Shown here in pieces: positions 7,870 through 16,498 of a DNA stretch of 43,902 nucleotides. The translations under genes and the position numbers were made by a program. The stretch comes from Deltaproteobacteria bacterium (GTDB taxonomy: Bacteria > Desulfobacterota > Desulfobacteria > Desulfobacterales > Desulfosalsimonadaceae). The notes under the pieces were generated by a model that did no database searches, had not been told where the DNA came from, and saw only the letters and a list, made by a program, of their open reading frames with translations. Positions within the stretch are counted from its first letter, which is position 1. Every line of letters starts with the position of its first letter. The DNA is taken from positions 1 through 43,902 of the forward strand of contig JAADHK010000048.1 of assembly GCA_013151835.1 (NCBI GenBank), written 5' to 3'.

Positions 7870-9276
7870 TTATTTCCCGCCCCCGCCCAATACCGCATAA
7901 AGCCGCACCTGATTGGCGAGTTTGGCCAGGCGGAGCGAAATAAGCCCCTGCTGCGCGGCATACAGGGAACGCTGGGCATCCAGGACGCCCAGATAGCTGT
8001 CAATCCCCTTTGTATAGCGTTTATCCGAGAGGCGATAGGTTTCCGCAACCGCGTTTGTCAGAGACTGCTGGGCCGACAACTGCTTATCCACCGCACCTTG
8101 AACGGCCAACGCATCAGCCACTTCCCTGAAGGCGGTCTGGATGGCCTTTTCGTATTGGGCCAGGGCGATTTTCCGCTGCGCCTTGCTGACCCGGTACGCG
8201 GCCCAGGTTCGGGCGTCGAAAATCGGTATATCAATCTGCGGGGCGAAGTTCCAGGAGTTTCCTTTGGAACTGAAGAGCCCGGACAGCTCGGCGCTGGCCG
8301 TCCCGACCGAGGTGGTCAGGGAAATGCGCGGGAAAAACGCCGCCCGAGCCGCGCCGATAAAGGCATACGCTCCCTTAAGCCGGTGTTCCGCCGCCATGAT
8401 ATCCGGCCGGTTCAAAAGCGCCGCAGAGGACAGGCTTAGAAAAATTTCTTTGGGCGGATGAATGCTTGTCAGGTCCGTTGGCAGGAGTTCTTCGGGCACT
8501 GCGGAGCCGGCCAGGAGGTTCAAGGCGTTTTGGTCCTGGGCCACCATTTGGGTGAAACGGGCCATATCTCCCCGGGCCGAATCCACCGGGATTTGCGCCT
8601 GGCGCAGGTCCAGTTCAGTGGCCACACCGACCTCATAGCGCCTTTTTATTAAATCATAGGCAGTCTGCCGGGTTTCCAGCGTGGACCTGGCCAGTTTAAG
8701 ATTTTTCCGGTCAGCGCCAAGGGTCAGGTACTCCCTGGCAACCTCGGCCACCAGAGAAATCTGTGCGCTGCGGCGGGCCTCGTTCGTGGCCAGGTACTCT
8801 TCCAGCGCCTGGTCTTTCAGGCTGCGGATACGGCCGAAAAAATCTATCTCCCAGGAACTGATGCCCAGATTAACACTGTATTGCTTCAGGGTCAGCGCCT
8901 GCCCAAAACCATAGACGTCGGGCAGGCGCTGTTTGCTTCCCGCTCCCGTTGCATCGACAGCCGGAAACAGCTCGGCCCGTTGAATGCCATACAGAGCGCG
9001 CGCCCTTTCCACGTTCAAGGCCGCCAAGCGCAGGTCCCGATTGTTTTCCAGGGCCATTTCAATAATCTTTTGCAATTGTTCGTCGACGAAAAACGACTGC
9101 CGACTCAGTTCCGGGATTTTCACTGCCCCGTGGACCGCTGGCGCGATCTCGTAAGCTTCGCCCTTGGGCCACGTGTCCGGAATCGGCGCAGCCGGGCGGC
9201 TGTAGTCCGGCGCAAGGGTTGAACAACCGGTAAGGCAAAACAGCATAAAAATGATTAAAAATAATTTTGTTCTCAT
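7870..9276 (-). CDS. Outer-membrane efflux lipoprotein (OprM/NodT family)
   Basis: About 468 residues from the ATG at 9276, chosen because AGGAGGTGC lies just upstream and the peptide begins with a lipoprotein signal ending CLTGC (lipidated Cys18); a longer reading frame upstream overlaps the pump gene. The body has the duplicated alpha-helical barrel pattern of TolC/OprM proteins, with the NRDLRLAALNVERARA and NRPDIMAAEHRL blocks. It forms the trimeric outer-membrane channel of an RND efflux system. It starts one base after the AcrB-type stop codon, so translation is probably coupled. Substrates cannot be predicted. Confidence 0.93.
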   Translation of the reverse strand: MRTKLFLIIFMLFCLTGCSTLAPDYSRPAAPIPDTWPKGEAYEIAPAVHGAVKIPELSRQSFFVDEQLQKIIEMALENNRDLRLAALNVERARALYGIQRAELFPAVDATGAGSKQRLPDVYGFGQALTLKQYSVNLGISSWEIDFFGRIRSLKDQALEEYLATNEARRSAQISLVAEVAREYLTLGADRKNLKLARSTLETRQTAYDLIKRRYEVGVATELDLRQAQIPVDSARGDMARFTQMVAQDQNALNLLAGSAVPEELLPTDLTSIHPPKEIFLSLSSAALLNRPDIMAAEHRLKGAYAFIGAARAAFFPRISLTTSVGTASAELSGLFSSKGNSWNFAPQIDIPIFDARTWAAYRVSKAQRKIALAQYEKAIQTAFREVADALAVQGAVDKQLSAQQSLTNAVAETYRLSDKRYTKGIDSYLGVLDAQRSLYAAQQGLISLRLAKLANQVRLYAVLGGGGK

Positions 9277-9277
9277 A

Positions 9278-12200
9278 TCAATGCACCTCCTGCGGAGCCG
9301 GGAGAGCAGAATTTTGGGAGTGCTTCCGCCTGATTTTTTTTTGTTTAAACATTTTGGATACAAGGACAAAGAATAGAGGAATAAAAATAAGATCAATAAA
9401 TGTTGCGGAAAGCATGCCTCCGCAAACGGCGGTGCCGATGGCGTTCATTGCGCCGGCGCCCGCGCCGGTGGTGATGGCCAGCGGCAGTACCCCGAAAAAG
9501 AAAGCCAGGGAGGTCATGATAACGGGCCGAAACCGGGTTTTGACGGCCCCAAGGGTTGCGTCGATCAGGCCGTCTCCATGTGCCAGCCGTTCCTTGATAA
9601 ACTGAATGATCAGGATGGCGTTTTTTGTCGAAAGGCCCAGCGTGGTCAGGAAACCGATCTGAAAGTAGACATCATTAGGCAGTCCCCGCCATGAAGTGGC
9701 GACAATCGCGCCCAATACCCCCAGCGGCAGCATCAGCATATTGACAAAAGGGATGGTCCAGCTTTCATACAGGGCCGCCACGCAAAGGAAAATGACGAAA
9801 ATGGAAAAAGCATAGAGAATCGGCCCTTGCGCGGTGGCCATCCGTTCCTGGTAAGACAATCCGGTCCAGTCGAAACCGATCCCCTGGGGCAGCCTGGCGA
9901 CAAGTTCCTCCATGGCGGCCATGGCCTCGCCGGTACTGTGCCCCGGTGAAGGCTCCCCCCAGATATTGATGGACGGAAAGGCGTTGTAGCGCTCCAGCTT
10001 GGGCGAACCCATGGCCCATCGGCCGGCCGCAAATGAAGAAAAGGGAACCATTTTGTCTTTGCTGTTACGCACATAGAGTTTTTCCAGATCCTGGGGCAGC
10101 ATACGATAGGGGGCATCCACTTGAGCATAGACTTTTTTGACCCGGCCTGCCTGGATAAAATCGTTGACATAGGCGCTGCCAAAGGCGGCTGCAATGGTGT
10201 TATGAATGGAAGTAATGGAAACCCCCAGTGCGCCGGCTTTGTCCCAGTCCACATCAATGTGGTATTCGGGCATATCTTCCATGCCGTTGGGCCGGACCCG
10301 GATCAGGCGCGGATCTTGTATGGCCATGCCCAGGAGCTGGTTTCTTGCGCCCATCAGGGCGGCATGCCCCAGGCCGCCGCGATCCTGTAATTGAAAATCA
10401 AACCCGGTGGCGATGCCAAGTTCGATTACCGGCGGCGGCGGGAATGAGAATACCATGGCCTCTTTTATCCGGGAGAAGGCCCCCATGGCCCGGCCGGAGA
10501 TAGCCTTGGCCTTCAGGTCCGGACGCCGGCGAAGCTTCCAGTCTTTGAGCTTGACAAATCCCAGGGCCATGTTCTGCCCCTGACCGCCAAAACTGAGCCC
10601 GGGCACAGTAATGAGGGAATCGACCCCCTCTTTCTCATTTTCCAGAAAATAATCCCTGACCTTAGCCATGACCGCACCGGTTTGCTCCAGGGTGGACCCC
10701 GACGGCAGCATGGCCATGACCAGCAGGATTCCCTGGTCTTCATCCGGAATATAGGAGGTGGGCATCCGGTGAAACAGAAAACCCGCCGCCGTCACAATTA
10801 AAAGGTAGATAATCACATATCGCGCTGTTCGTGAAAAGGAACGGCTGACGACGCCCACATAGAGGCCTCTGACCCGAATAAAGACCCGATCAAACCAGCG
10901 GAAAAAAGGACGCAGGAAAAAGACCGCATTGTCCGACGGTTTATGCCCGGCGGGGATCGGTTTCAGAAATGTGGCGCAAAGAACCGGAGTCAGAATCAGG
11001 GCCACGAGCACTGAAAGGAGCATGGATGAAATAACGGTCACGGAAAACTGACGGTAGAGCACCCCGGTGGAGCCCTGAAAAAATGCCATGGGACCGAAAA
11101 CCGCCGAGAGCACCAGGCCGATGCCGATCAGGGCGCTGGTGATCTCACCCATGGACCTGGCCGTGGCCTCCTTCGGCGGGAGCCCCTCTTCGGCCATGAT
11201 CCGTTCCGTATTCTCCACAACCACGATGGCGTCATCCACTAAAAGTCCGATGGACAGCACCATGGCAAACATGGTCAGCATGTTGATGGAAAATCCGAAA
11301 AAACCAAGAACCGCTAAGGTTCCCAGCAGTACCACCGGCACCGCGATGGTCGGAATCAGGGTGGCCCGGATATTTCCCATAAAAAGATACATGATCAGAA
11401 AGACCAGCAGGACCGCTTCCAAAAGGGTCTTGACCACCTCCTCAATGGCCACCTTGGTAAAGGGGGTGGTGTCATAGGGGTAGATCACCTTCATGCCGGG
11501 AGGGAAATATCGGCTCATCTCTTTGAGTTTTGCCTTGATGGCATTGGCGGTATCCAGGGCATTGGCGCCGGCGGATTGGCGGATGGCCATGGCTGCTGCG
11601 GGCTTGCCGTTGTAATTTGCAACGACATCATAACGTTCGGCTCCCAGTTCCGTCCGGCCGATATCCTTGACGCGAACCACCGAGCCATCGGGATTGATAC
11701 GAATGGGGATGGCGGCAAACTCCTCCGGAGTCCGGAGCAGATGCTGAACGATAATGGCGGCGTTCAGGCGCTGACCTTTGGCGGCAGGAGCGCCTCCCAA
11801 CTGACCGGCCGATACCTCGACGTTGTAAGCCTTGAGCGCTAAAATGACATCTTCCATTGTCAGGTTATAACTGGTCAGCTTATCGGGGTTGATCCAGACC
11901 CGCATGGCATACTGGGTGCCGAAATTTTGCACTTCACCGACCCCCGGCACCCGGGAAAGGATCTTCTCCAGATTGGACTGGGCATAGTCCCGCAAATCAT
12001 TGCCATCCATGCTGCCGTCTTCCGAAATCAATCCGACGATAATCAGGTAGTTTCGGGTGGATTTGCTGACTTGAACACCGGAACGCTGCACCACATCCGG
12101 GAGGCTGGCCATGGCAAGCTGCAGCTTGTTCTGCACCTTGGCCCATGCGATATCCGGGTCAGTTCCAGGCGCGAAGGTCATCTCGACCCGGGCCGCGCCG

Positions 12201-12457
12201 GACGAAGAACTGGTGCCGGAAAGGTAAAGCATATCATCTAAACCGGTCATCTTCTGCTCGATGATCTGGGTCACGGTGTTTTCCACCGTCTCCCCCGAGG
12301 CTCCGGGGTAAAAGGCATCAATGGCGATGGCCGGCGGGGCGATAGGGGGATATTGCGAGATGGGCATGTTGTAGATGGCCAGCCCACCGCCCACCATCAT
12401 GATGATGGCGATGACCCAGGCAAAAACCGGCCGGTCAAGAAAGAATCCGGATAGCAT
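9278..12457 (-). CDS. RND multidrug efflux transporter, AcrB/MexB (HAE1) family
   Basis: 1059 residues, the usual length. The N-terminus (SGFFLDRPVFAWVIAIIMM) is the typical TM1. The proton-relay aspartates are in GLLVDDAIVVVENTERIM (TM4), and the matching lysine is in GLSTKNAILIIQF (TM10). Two large periplasmic loops and twelve predicted transmembrane helices fit the family. It uses proton-motive force to export hydrophobic or amphiphilic compounds through the periplasmic adaptor and the outer-membrane channel encoded next to it. The start overlaps the adaptor's stop codon by one base (TAATG). Similarity to HAE1 proteins suggests drug or solvent export rather than metal export, but substrate is inference. 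Confidence 0.95.
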   Translation of the reverse strand: MLSGFFLDRPVFAWVIAIIMMVGGGLAIYNMPISQYPPIAPPAIAIDAFYPGASGETVENTVTQIIEQKMTGLDDMLYLSGTSSSSGAARVEMTFAPGTDPDIAWAKVQNKLQLAMASLPDVVQRSGVQVSKSTRNYLIIVGLISEDGSMDGNDLRDYAQSNLEKILSRVPGVGEVQNFGTQYAMRVWINPDKLTSYNLTMEDVILALKAYNVEVSAGQLGGAPAAKGQRLNAAIIVQHLLRTPEEFAAIPIRINPDGSVVRVKDIGRTELGAERYDVVANYNGKPAAAMAIRQSAGANALDTANAIKAKLKEMSRYFPPGMKVIYPYDTTPFTKVAIEEVVKTLLEAVLLVFLIMYLFMGNIRATLIPTIAVPVVLLGTLAVLGFFGFSINMLTMFAMVLSIGLLVDDAIVVVENTERIMAEEGLPPKEATARSMGEITSALIGIGLVLSAVFGPMAFFQGSTGVLYRQFSVTVISSMLLSVLVALILTPVLCATFLKPIPAGHKPSDNAVFFLRPFFRWFDRVFIRVRGLYVGVVSRSFSRTARYVIIYLLIVTAAGFLFHRMPTSYIPDEDQGILLVMAMLPSGSTLEQTGAVMAKVRDYFLENEKEGVDSLITVPGLSFGGQGQNMALGFVKLKDWKLRRRPDLKAKAISGRAMGAFSRIKEAMVFSFPPPPVIELGIATGFDFQLQDRGGLGHAALMGARNQLLGMAIQDPRLIRVRPNGMEDMPEYHIDVDWDKAGALGVSITSIHNTIAAAFGSAYVNDFIQAGRVKKVYAQVDAPYRMLPQDLEKLYVRNSKDKMVPFSSFAAGRWAMGSPKLERYNAFPSINIWGEPSPGHSTGEAMAAMEELVARLPQGIGFDWTGLSYQERMATAQGPILYAFSIFVIFLCVAALYESWTIPFVNMLMLPLGVLGAIVATSWRGLPNDVYFQIGFLTTLGLSTKNAILIIQFIKERLAHGDGLIDATLGAVKTRFRPVIMTSLAFFFGVLPLAITTGAGAGAMNAIGTAVCGGMLSATFIDLIFIPLFFVLVSKMFKQKKIRRKHSQNSALPAPQEVH

Positions 12458-13677
12458 TATGCCCCTCCTTTACTGTGTTTTTGGGGAGAGGCGCCGGGGA
12501 CAGCGTGTGTTGGATTAAAAGGTGTTGCCTTCACCACCGTACCCGGTCGCAGCATGAGCAATCCTTCAACGATCACACGATCGCCAGAGGCAAGGCCTGA
12601 TGAAACCAGCCATTTGTCGCCTATGGCCCGGTCAAGGGTAAGCGGGCGGAATGTGGCCTTGCTATCCGCATCCACAACCAAAGCAAAGGGATTGCCCCTC
12701 GGGTCACGCGAGACCCCCTGTTGTGGAATCAGGATGGCCTGTTCTTTAATTCCTTCACTAATCACCGCCCGGACAAACATGCCCGGCAGAAGAACGTCTT
12801 CCGGATTGGGGAAAACAACCCGCAATACCACGGATCCGGTGGTCGGATCCACCGTGACATCAGAAAATTGCAGGATGCCTTCCTGGGGATACGCGGCGCC
12901 GTTTTCCAGCATGAGCCTGACCCTGTTATGGTCTGCTCCCTCCTGATCAAGTCCGCTGCCCTTCAAACGCAGCAGTTCAGTAGTGGATTGGGGAACATCT
13001 ACATAAATGGGGTCCAGTTGCTGGACGGTCGCCAGGGACATGGGCTGATAGGCCGTGACGATGGCGCCGTCCGTCACGTTTGACCGACCGATGCGGCCGG
13101 AGATGGGCGCGGTGATTCTGGTGTATCCCAGGTTGATGCGTGCCGTCTTGAGCGTTGCTTTATAATAGGCAATATCAGCCGTAACCTGTGTCAGGGCGGC
13201 GGCCGCGTCATCATAATTCTGTCGGCTCACCGCCTTGTCCGCAAGCAAATCCTTATAGCGGTCGGCCCGTAATCGGGTGGCTTTCAAATTGGCTTCGGCC
13301 CGGCCAAGGGCGGCCTTTGCATTGTCGAGGGCCGCCTGAAAGGGCGCTGGGTCGATCTGATAAAGCACCTGGCCGGCTTTGACATCGGAACCTTCGGTGA
13401 ACAGGCGTTTTTGTATCAGGCCGCTGACCTGCGGCCTGATTTGAGCAATGCGAAACGGCGCTGTTCGGCCCGGCAGTTCAGTGGTCAATGTAACTTTTTG
13501 GGTTGTCAGCGTCACCACCGAGACCGACGGCGGGCCTCCGGGGCCCATTGGACCACCGGGACCATGCCCTTTTACCATGCTCATCAATTTGCCGATCTGA
13601 TCACACCCCGTCAATGTAAGCGCTAAGCAGACGGACATCACAATGAGAATCAATCGGATTTTTGAAATTTTCTGCAT
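12457..13677 (-). CDS. RND efflux periplasmic adaptor lipoprotein (AcrA/MexA family)
   Basis: 406 residues. A lipoprotein signal ends LTLTGC (Cys25), followed by an unusual Gly/Pro/His-rich linker (about 36-50) not usual in AcrA. Next come the split lipoyl halves (PQVSGLIQKRLF and ITAPISGRIGRS), a coiled-coil hairpin between them (AKAALGRAEANLKATRLRAD) and beta-barrel/membrane-proximal domains with GMFVRAVI. It links the inner-membrane pump to the outer-membrane channel. It is the first structural gene of the pump operon. About 250 bases upstream lies the TetR stop, and mobile element copy C sits in that gap. Confidence 0.94.
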   Translation of the reverse strand: MQKISKIRLILIVMSVCLALTLTGCDQIGKLMSMVKGHGPGGPMGPGGPPSVSVVTLTTQKVTLTTELPGRTAPFRIAQIRPQVSGLIQKRLFTEGSDVKAGQVLYQIDPAPFQAALDNAKAALGRAEANLKATRLRADRYKDLLADKAVSRQNYDDAAAALTQVTADIAYYKATLKTARINLGYTRITAPISGRIGRSNVTDGAIVTAYQPMSLATVQQLDPIYVDVPQSTTELLRLKGSGLDQEGADHNRVRLMLENGAAYPQEGILQFSDVTVDPTTGSVVLRVVFPNPEDVLLPGMFVRAVISEGIKEQAILIPQQGVSRDPRGNPFALVVDADSKATFRPLTLDRAIGDKWLVSSGLASGDRVIVEGLLMLRPGTVVKATPFNPTHAVPGASPQKHSKGGA

Positions 13678-13731
13678 GTGGCCACCTTTTGATTTGTTTA
13701 TAAGAATAAATTTCCAAGAAATTAATTAATG

Positions 13732-13890
13732 ATGTACTCGTAAAAAGTCAGACAACCCGGTTACGATGGCTAAGTAGAAAGTTCCATATACAAGGCGTAG
13801 TGGTGTCGCGAAAGCGGAGGCATACAATAGTATTCCGAGCATTTCGCGACCCGCTACAACGCAGTAGATGGGACTTTTTACGACGCCATC
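13732..13890 (-). mobile_element. MITE-like palindromic element, copy C (full length, 8-bp flanking direct repeats)
   Basis: A 159-bp copy read on the minus strand: GATGGCGTCGTAAAAAGTC at one end, GACTTTTTACGAGTACAT at the other. The ends form imperfect terminal inverted repeats sharing TCGTAAAAAGTC. Flanks at 13724-13731 and 13891-13898 are both AATTAATG, an apparent 8-bp target duplication, although the left flank is itself a low-complexity AT repeat. Most of the element folds into a long hairpin around ATACTATTGTAT. It lies between the TetR gene and the adaptor gene of the efflux operon. Confidence 0.85.
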
Positions 13891-13926
13891 AATTAATGCC
13901 TGCAAAAATACCGCGACGCAGGATAA

Positions 13927-14502
13927 TCAGCTTTTTACACTGTCCCAGCATGACGCGACAATGAGCCGCGCAAGGGACTTATCCAGTTGCACCATCCCCA
14001 GGATGTGATCCCGAACCGACCACATAATCGGCGCAAACATCAGATTAAAAAAAAATGTTGGGGGCATATTTTTGAACACCCGCATGGATATTCCTCTTTT
14101 ATATAATTCCATAAATATATCCGCCCGTCCGGTTGACGCAAAAATCCTGTCACGGCGATTAGCCTCGCCATAAGGAGAATTGTGAAATTGCTCGGAAAAT
14201 TTGAAATCCATGGGATTGCCGATAAAATAGTCCACCAAGCCGGTTCCGATATGGAAAAAACATTCCTTTACCGGATGGCCGTAAGGATATTTTTCCAAAA
14301 GAAACGCCACCAGCTCTTCTTCTTCTTCCTTATAAATCGTCTTGATCAGCACATCCCGGCTTTCAAAATAGCGGTATATGCTGCCAACGCCTACCCCGGC
14401 TTTTTCAGCGATCGTGGACATGGGCGCGCCATGAAACCCCTGCTCTGACAGCAGAGTCATGGCTGCATGGATAATATCTTCCCGCTTGTTTTGTTTTGTC
14501 AT
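13927..14502 (-). CDS. TetR/AcrR family transcriptional regulator, probable local efflux repressor
   Basis: 191 residues. The N-terminal helix-turn-helix is clear: IIHAAMTLLSEQGF then MSTIAEKAGVGVGSIYRYF (about residues 9-47). The C-terminal ligand-binding domain is divergent, as usual. It is the first gene of the minus-strand cluster that continues with the adaptor, pump, outer-membrane channel and acyltransferase. A perfect 36-bp palindrome ends 20 bases upstream of its start, so autoregulation and control of the pump are likely. The effector is unknown. Insertion of element copy C downstream may have changed how tightly the pump genes are coupled to this regulator. Confidence 0.92.
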   Translation of the reverse strand: MTKQNKREDIIHAAMTLLSEQGFHGAPMSTIAEKAGVGVGSIYRYFESRDVLIKTIYKEEEEELVAFLLEKYPYGHPVKECFFHIGTGLVDYFIGNPMDFKFSEQFHNSPYGEANRRDRIFASTGRADIFMELYKRGISMRVFKNMPPTFFFNLMFAPIMWSVRDHILGMVQLDKSLARLIVASCWDSVKS

Positions 14503-14522
14503 GGCAATTTTTTTTGAATTAG

Positions 14523-14558
14523 ATATAAAACGGAATGAACGTTCATTCCGTTTTATAT
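14523..14558. promoter_or_regulatory. Perfect 36-bp palindrome, probable TetR operator
   Basis: The two 18-base halves are exact reverse complements around a centre between 14540 and 14541. The core GAATGAACGTTCATTC is the type of site bound by many TetR/AcrR proteins. It lies between the TetR start and a -35-like box, overlapping possible -10 sequences, so bound repressor would block initiation. Confidence 0.85.
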
Positions 14559-14578
14559 TGCAAAAAACTGGTCGTCAA
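14550..14578 (-). promoter_or_regulatory. Possible promoter for the tetR-efflux operon
   Basis: On the minus strand TTGACG (14573-14578) is followed after 17 bases by TAAAAC, or after 15 bases by TATAAA. Neither pair is ideal, but the palindrome covers the -10 region, as expected for repressor control. The rest of the gap to the divergent gene (14579-14766) shows nothing else I can support. Confidence 0.5.
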
Positions 14579-14766
14579 GATTTTTTTACGGAAAACAGGA
14601 TATTGAGGTTAATAAGCGGCGGCCTCGTCAATGACCTCGATTACCTTGCTTTGATACAGATTTACTTTATATTTGCATTGACTCTATGTCGGATAGTAAA
14701 TAAGTTCGGCCTGCGTGCCGGGTTTACAGTTTTTGCTCTGAAACAATAAAATTTAGGTAAAATAAT

Positions 14767-16074
14767 ATGATTTTAGATATTTATAAAAAATTGTCGCCGG
14801 CGATCGGCCATGGGGTGAGCAGCATAAAAAGGCTCCGGCAAACCGCCATGGCCATCGGCGTCACGGGCGTAAAATGGATTTTAGACGGCCGGCCGGCATC
14901 TCCGGTCGTGATGCGGCAGGCATTTGAACGCCTGGGGGCGACCTATATCAAGCTGGGCCAGCTTATTGCCAGCTCGCCGTCCATTTTTCCGGAAAGCTAT
15001 GTAAAAGAATTTCAGCGTTGTCTGGACCAGACGGAACCGGTGCCGTTTGTCCATATGGAAAAAGTCCTGGAGCAGGAACTGGGTTCTCGTTATCTTATTG
15101 ATGTTTTTGAGCATATTAATCCGATTCCCCTGGCGTCCGCATCCATTGCCCAGGTATATGCGGCGCGGTTGAAGACCGGTGAAGATGTGGTGATTAAAAT
15201 TCAGCGCCCCAGGGTTCTGGAAACGCTCACCACGGATCTTAATTTTTTGTTATTTGGCGCTACCGTGCTTGAAGTTCTGGTACCCCGTCTCAAACACGCA
15301 TCCGTTGCCGGTATTTTGTCGGAAATCCGCAATACGGTTCTGGAAGAATGTAACTTTGTAAAAGAGGCTGAAAATATAGAGATATTTTCCAAATTTTTAA
15401 AAGACACCCACAATACCAGCGTGGTGACCCCGCGTGTGTATCATCGGGCTTCATCCGAACGCGTCCTGACCATGGAACGACTTCACGGCATTTGCCTAAC
15501 TGATCGCAAGCAATTTTTAAACAATACGAAAAATCCCCGAAAAGTTTTGGGTGCGGCGTTTGAAACCTGGGTGGCAAGCCTTTCCGGCTGTGAATTGTTC
15601 CATGCGGATTTGCATGCCGGCAACCTGATGATATTATTAGATGGACGCGTAGGCTTTATCGACTTTGGCATTGTGGGACGTATTTCGAAAAAAACCCAGG
15701 CAGGCGTAAAAGCCCTTATCAAATCCATGATGATCCTCGATTTTACCGTTATGGCCGAATCCATGCTGACTATCGGCATGACACAGAGAAAAGTGGATAT
15801 TGACCTGCTTGCCGGAGACCTTGAAACCGTTTTTGCGGCCTCGGAATCCATGGACCCAGCCGTTCCGGTTTCCGAGCCGGATCAATTCCTGCTGGAAATC
15901 GTCAGGATCGCGGAGGTTCACGGGATTCGATTCCCAAGAGAATTTACACTCCTGCTAAAACAATTCCTCTACTTTGACAGCTACGGCGATATCATGTTTA
16001 ACATGGAGGATATGATGGATGACATGATGGATGATATGGAATTCTACCGTAGCCTGATTACTGAGCAGTTTTGA
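14767..16074 (+). CDS. ABC1/UbiB (AarF) family kinase-like protein
   Basis: 435 residues. The family-defining KxGQ motif is YIKLGQLIASSPSIFP (KLGQ at 62-65). The alanine-rich nucleotide loop is ASASIAQVYAARL and the lysine motif is VVIKIQRP (about 121-148). The catalytic loop is HADLHAGNLM (about 279-288) and the metal-binding motif is GFIDFGIVG (about 295-303). UbiB-type proteins assist isoprenoid quinone synthesis; menaquinone is the likely quinone in such an organism, and ubiE/menG is encoded about 3 kb away. Unlike E. coli UbiB there is no obvious C-terminal transmembrane pair; it ends in an unusual Met/Asp-rich run (NMEDMMDDMMDDMEF). AGGT about nine bases upstream supports the start. Confidence 0.88.
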   Translation: MILDIYKKLSPAIGHGVSSIKRLRQTAMAIGVTGVKWILDGRPASPVVMRQAFERLGATYIKLGQLIASSPSIFPESYVKEFQRCLDQTEPVPFVHMEKVLEQELGSRYLIDVFEHINPIPLASASIAQVYAARLKTGEDVVIKIQRPRVLETLTTDLNFLLFGATVLEVLVPRLKHASVAGILSEIRNTVLEECNFVKEAENIEIFSKFLKDTHNTSVVTPRVYHRASSERVLTMERLHGICLTDRKQFLNNTKNPRKVLGAAFETWVASLSGCELFHADLHAGNLMILLDGRVGFIDFGIVGRISKKTQAGVKALIKSMMILDFTVMAESMLTIGMTQRKVDIDLLAGDLETVFAASESMDPAVPVSEPDQFLLEIVRIAEVHGIRFPREFTLLLKQFLYFDSYGDIMFNMEDMMDDMMDDMEFYRSLITEQF

Positions 16075-16078
16075 AAAA

Positions 16079-16203
16079 GCCGTACGATAGTCAAGCGTTT
16101 ATAGGGCGCCGCAGATGTGAGGCGGCGGGCATGCAGTCGTACTTTTTGTACTTCAAATGCCCGCCAACAAAGCAGATGCGGAGCCCTATAGACGCTTACG
16201 GAT
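16079..16203. repeat. Long imperfect palindrome G, sharing the core motif of element F
   Basis: The left arm includes GCGTTTATAGGGCGCCGCAG and GGCGGGCAT; the right arm includes ATGCCCGCC and GCAGATGCGGAGCCCTATAG. The centre is GTACTTTTTGTAC, the same core as element F. It begins four bases after the ABC1 stop codon. There is no flanking duplication and no shared ends with copies A-E, so common descent is uncertain. The gene-free stretch 16075-16582 holds this palindrome and copy D; 16204-16331 contains nothing else I can support. Confidence 0.7.
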
Positions 16204-16339
16204 TCTTTAATTGACGCGCGTGAGTATCCCTGCTAAATAATTTTTCAAAAATAAGCCCGGGGAGTGCCGTTTCCGGTTTTTCCCGGCAGCCCCCACTTTT
16301 GACGAGAAACGGCTTCTTCCTCTTGGTGGGGGTTATTTT

Positions 16340-16498
16340 GATGGCGTCGTAGAAAGTCCCATCTACTGCGTTGCAGCGGGTCGCGAAATGCTCGGAATAC
16401 CATATGTATGCCTCCGCTTTCGCGACACCGCTGCGCCTTGTATATGGAATTTTCTACTTAGCCATCGTAACCGGATTAATTGACTTTTTTACGAGTCC
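16340..16498 (+). mobile_element. MITE-like palindromic element, copy D (full length, flanking direct repeats)
   Basis: A 159-bp copy that matches C along its length. It begins GATGGCGTCGTAGAAAGTC and ends GACTTTTTTACGAGTCC. Flanks at 16332-16339 and 16499-16506 are both GTTATTTT. Copy E continues with GT after GAGTCC, so the element may end two bases later; the duplication would then be only TATTTT. Compared with C, GTAG/CTAC in opposing arms has become GCAG/CTGC, a paired change that preserves the hairpin. The end lies 84 bases upstream of pyrE. Confidence 0.85.

Noticed and set aside
7699-8439. 246-codon plus-strand frame opposite the efflux channel gene
   Set aside because: Antisense to a well-supported outer-membrane protein, with Gly/Arg-rich non-conserved composition.
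16079-16203. Palindrome G as a full member of the MITE family
   Set aside because: It shares only the central motif; its ends and arms differ and no flanking duplication is visible, so it is listed as a separate repeat.
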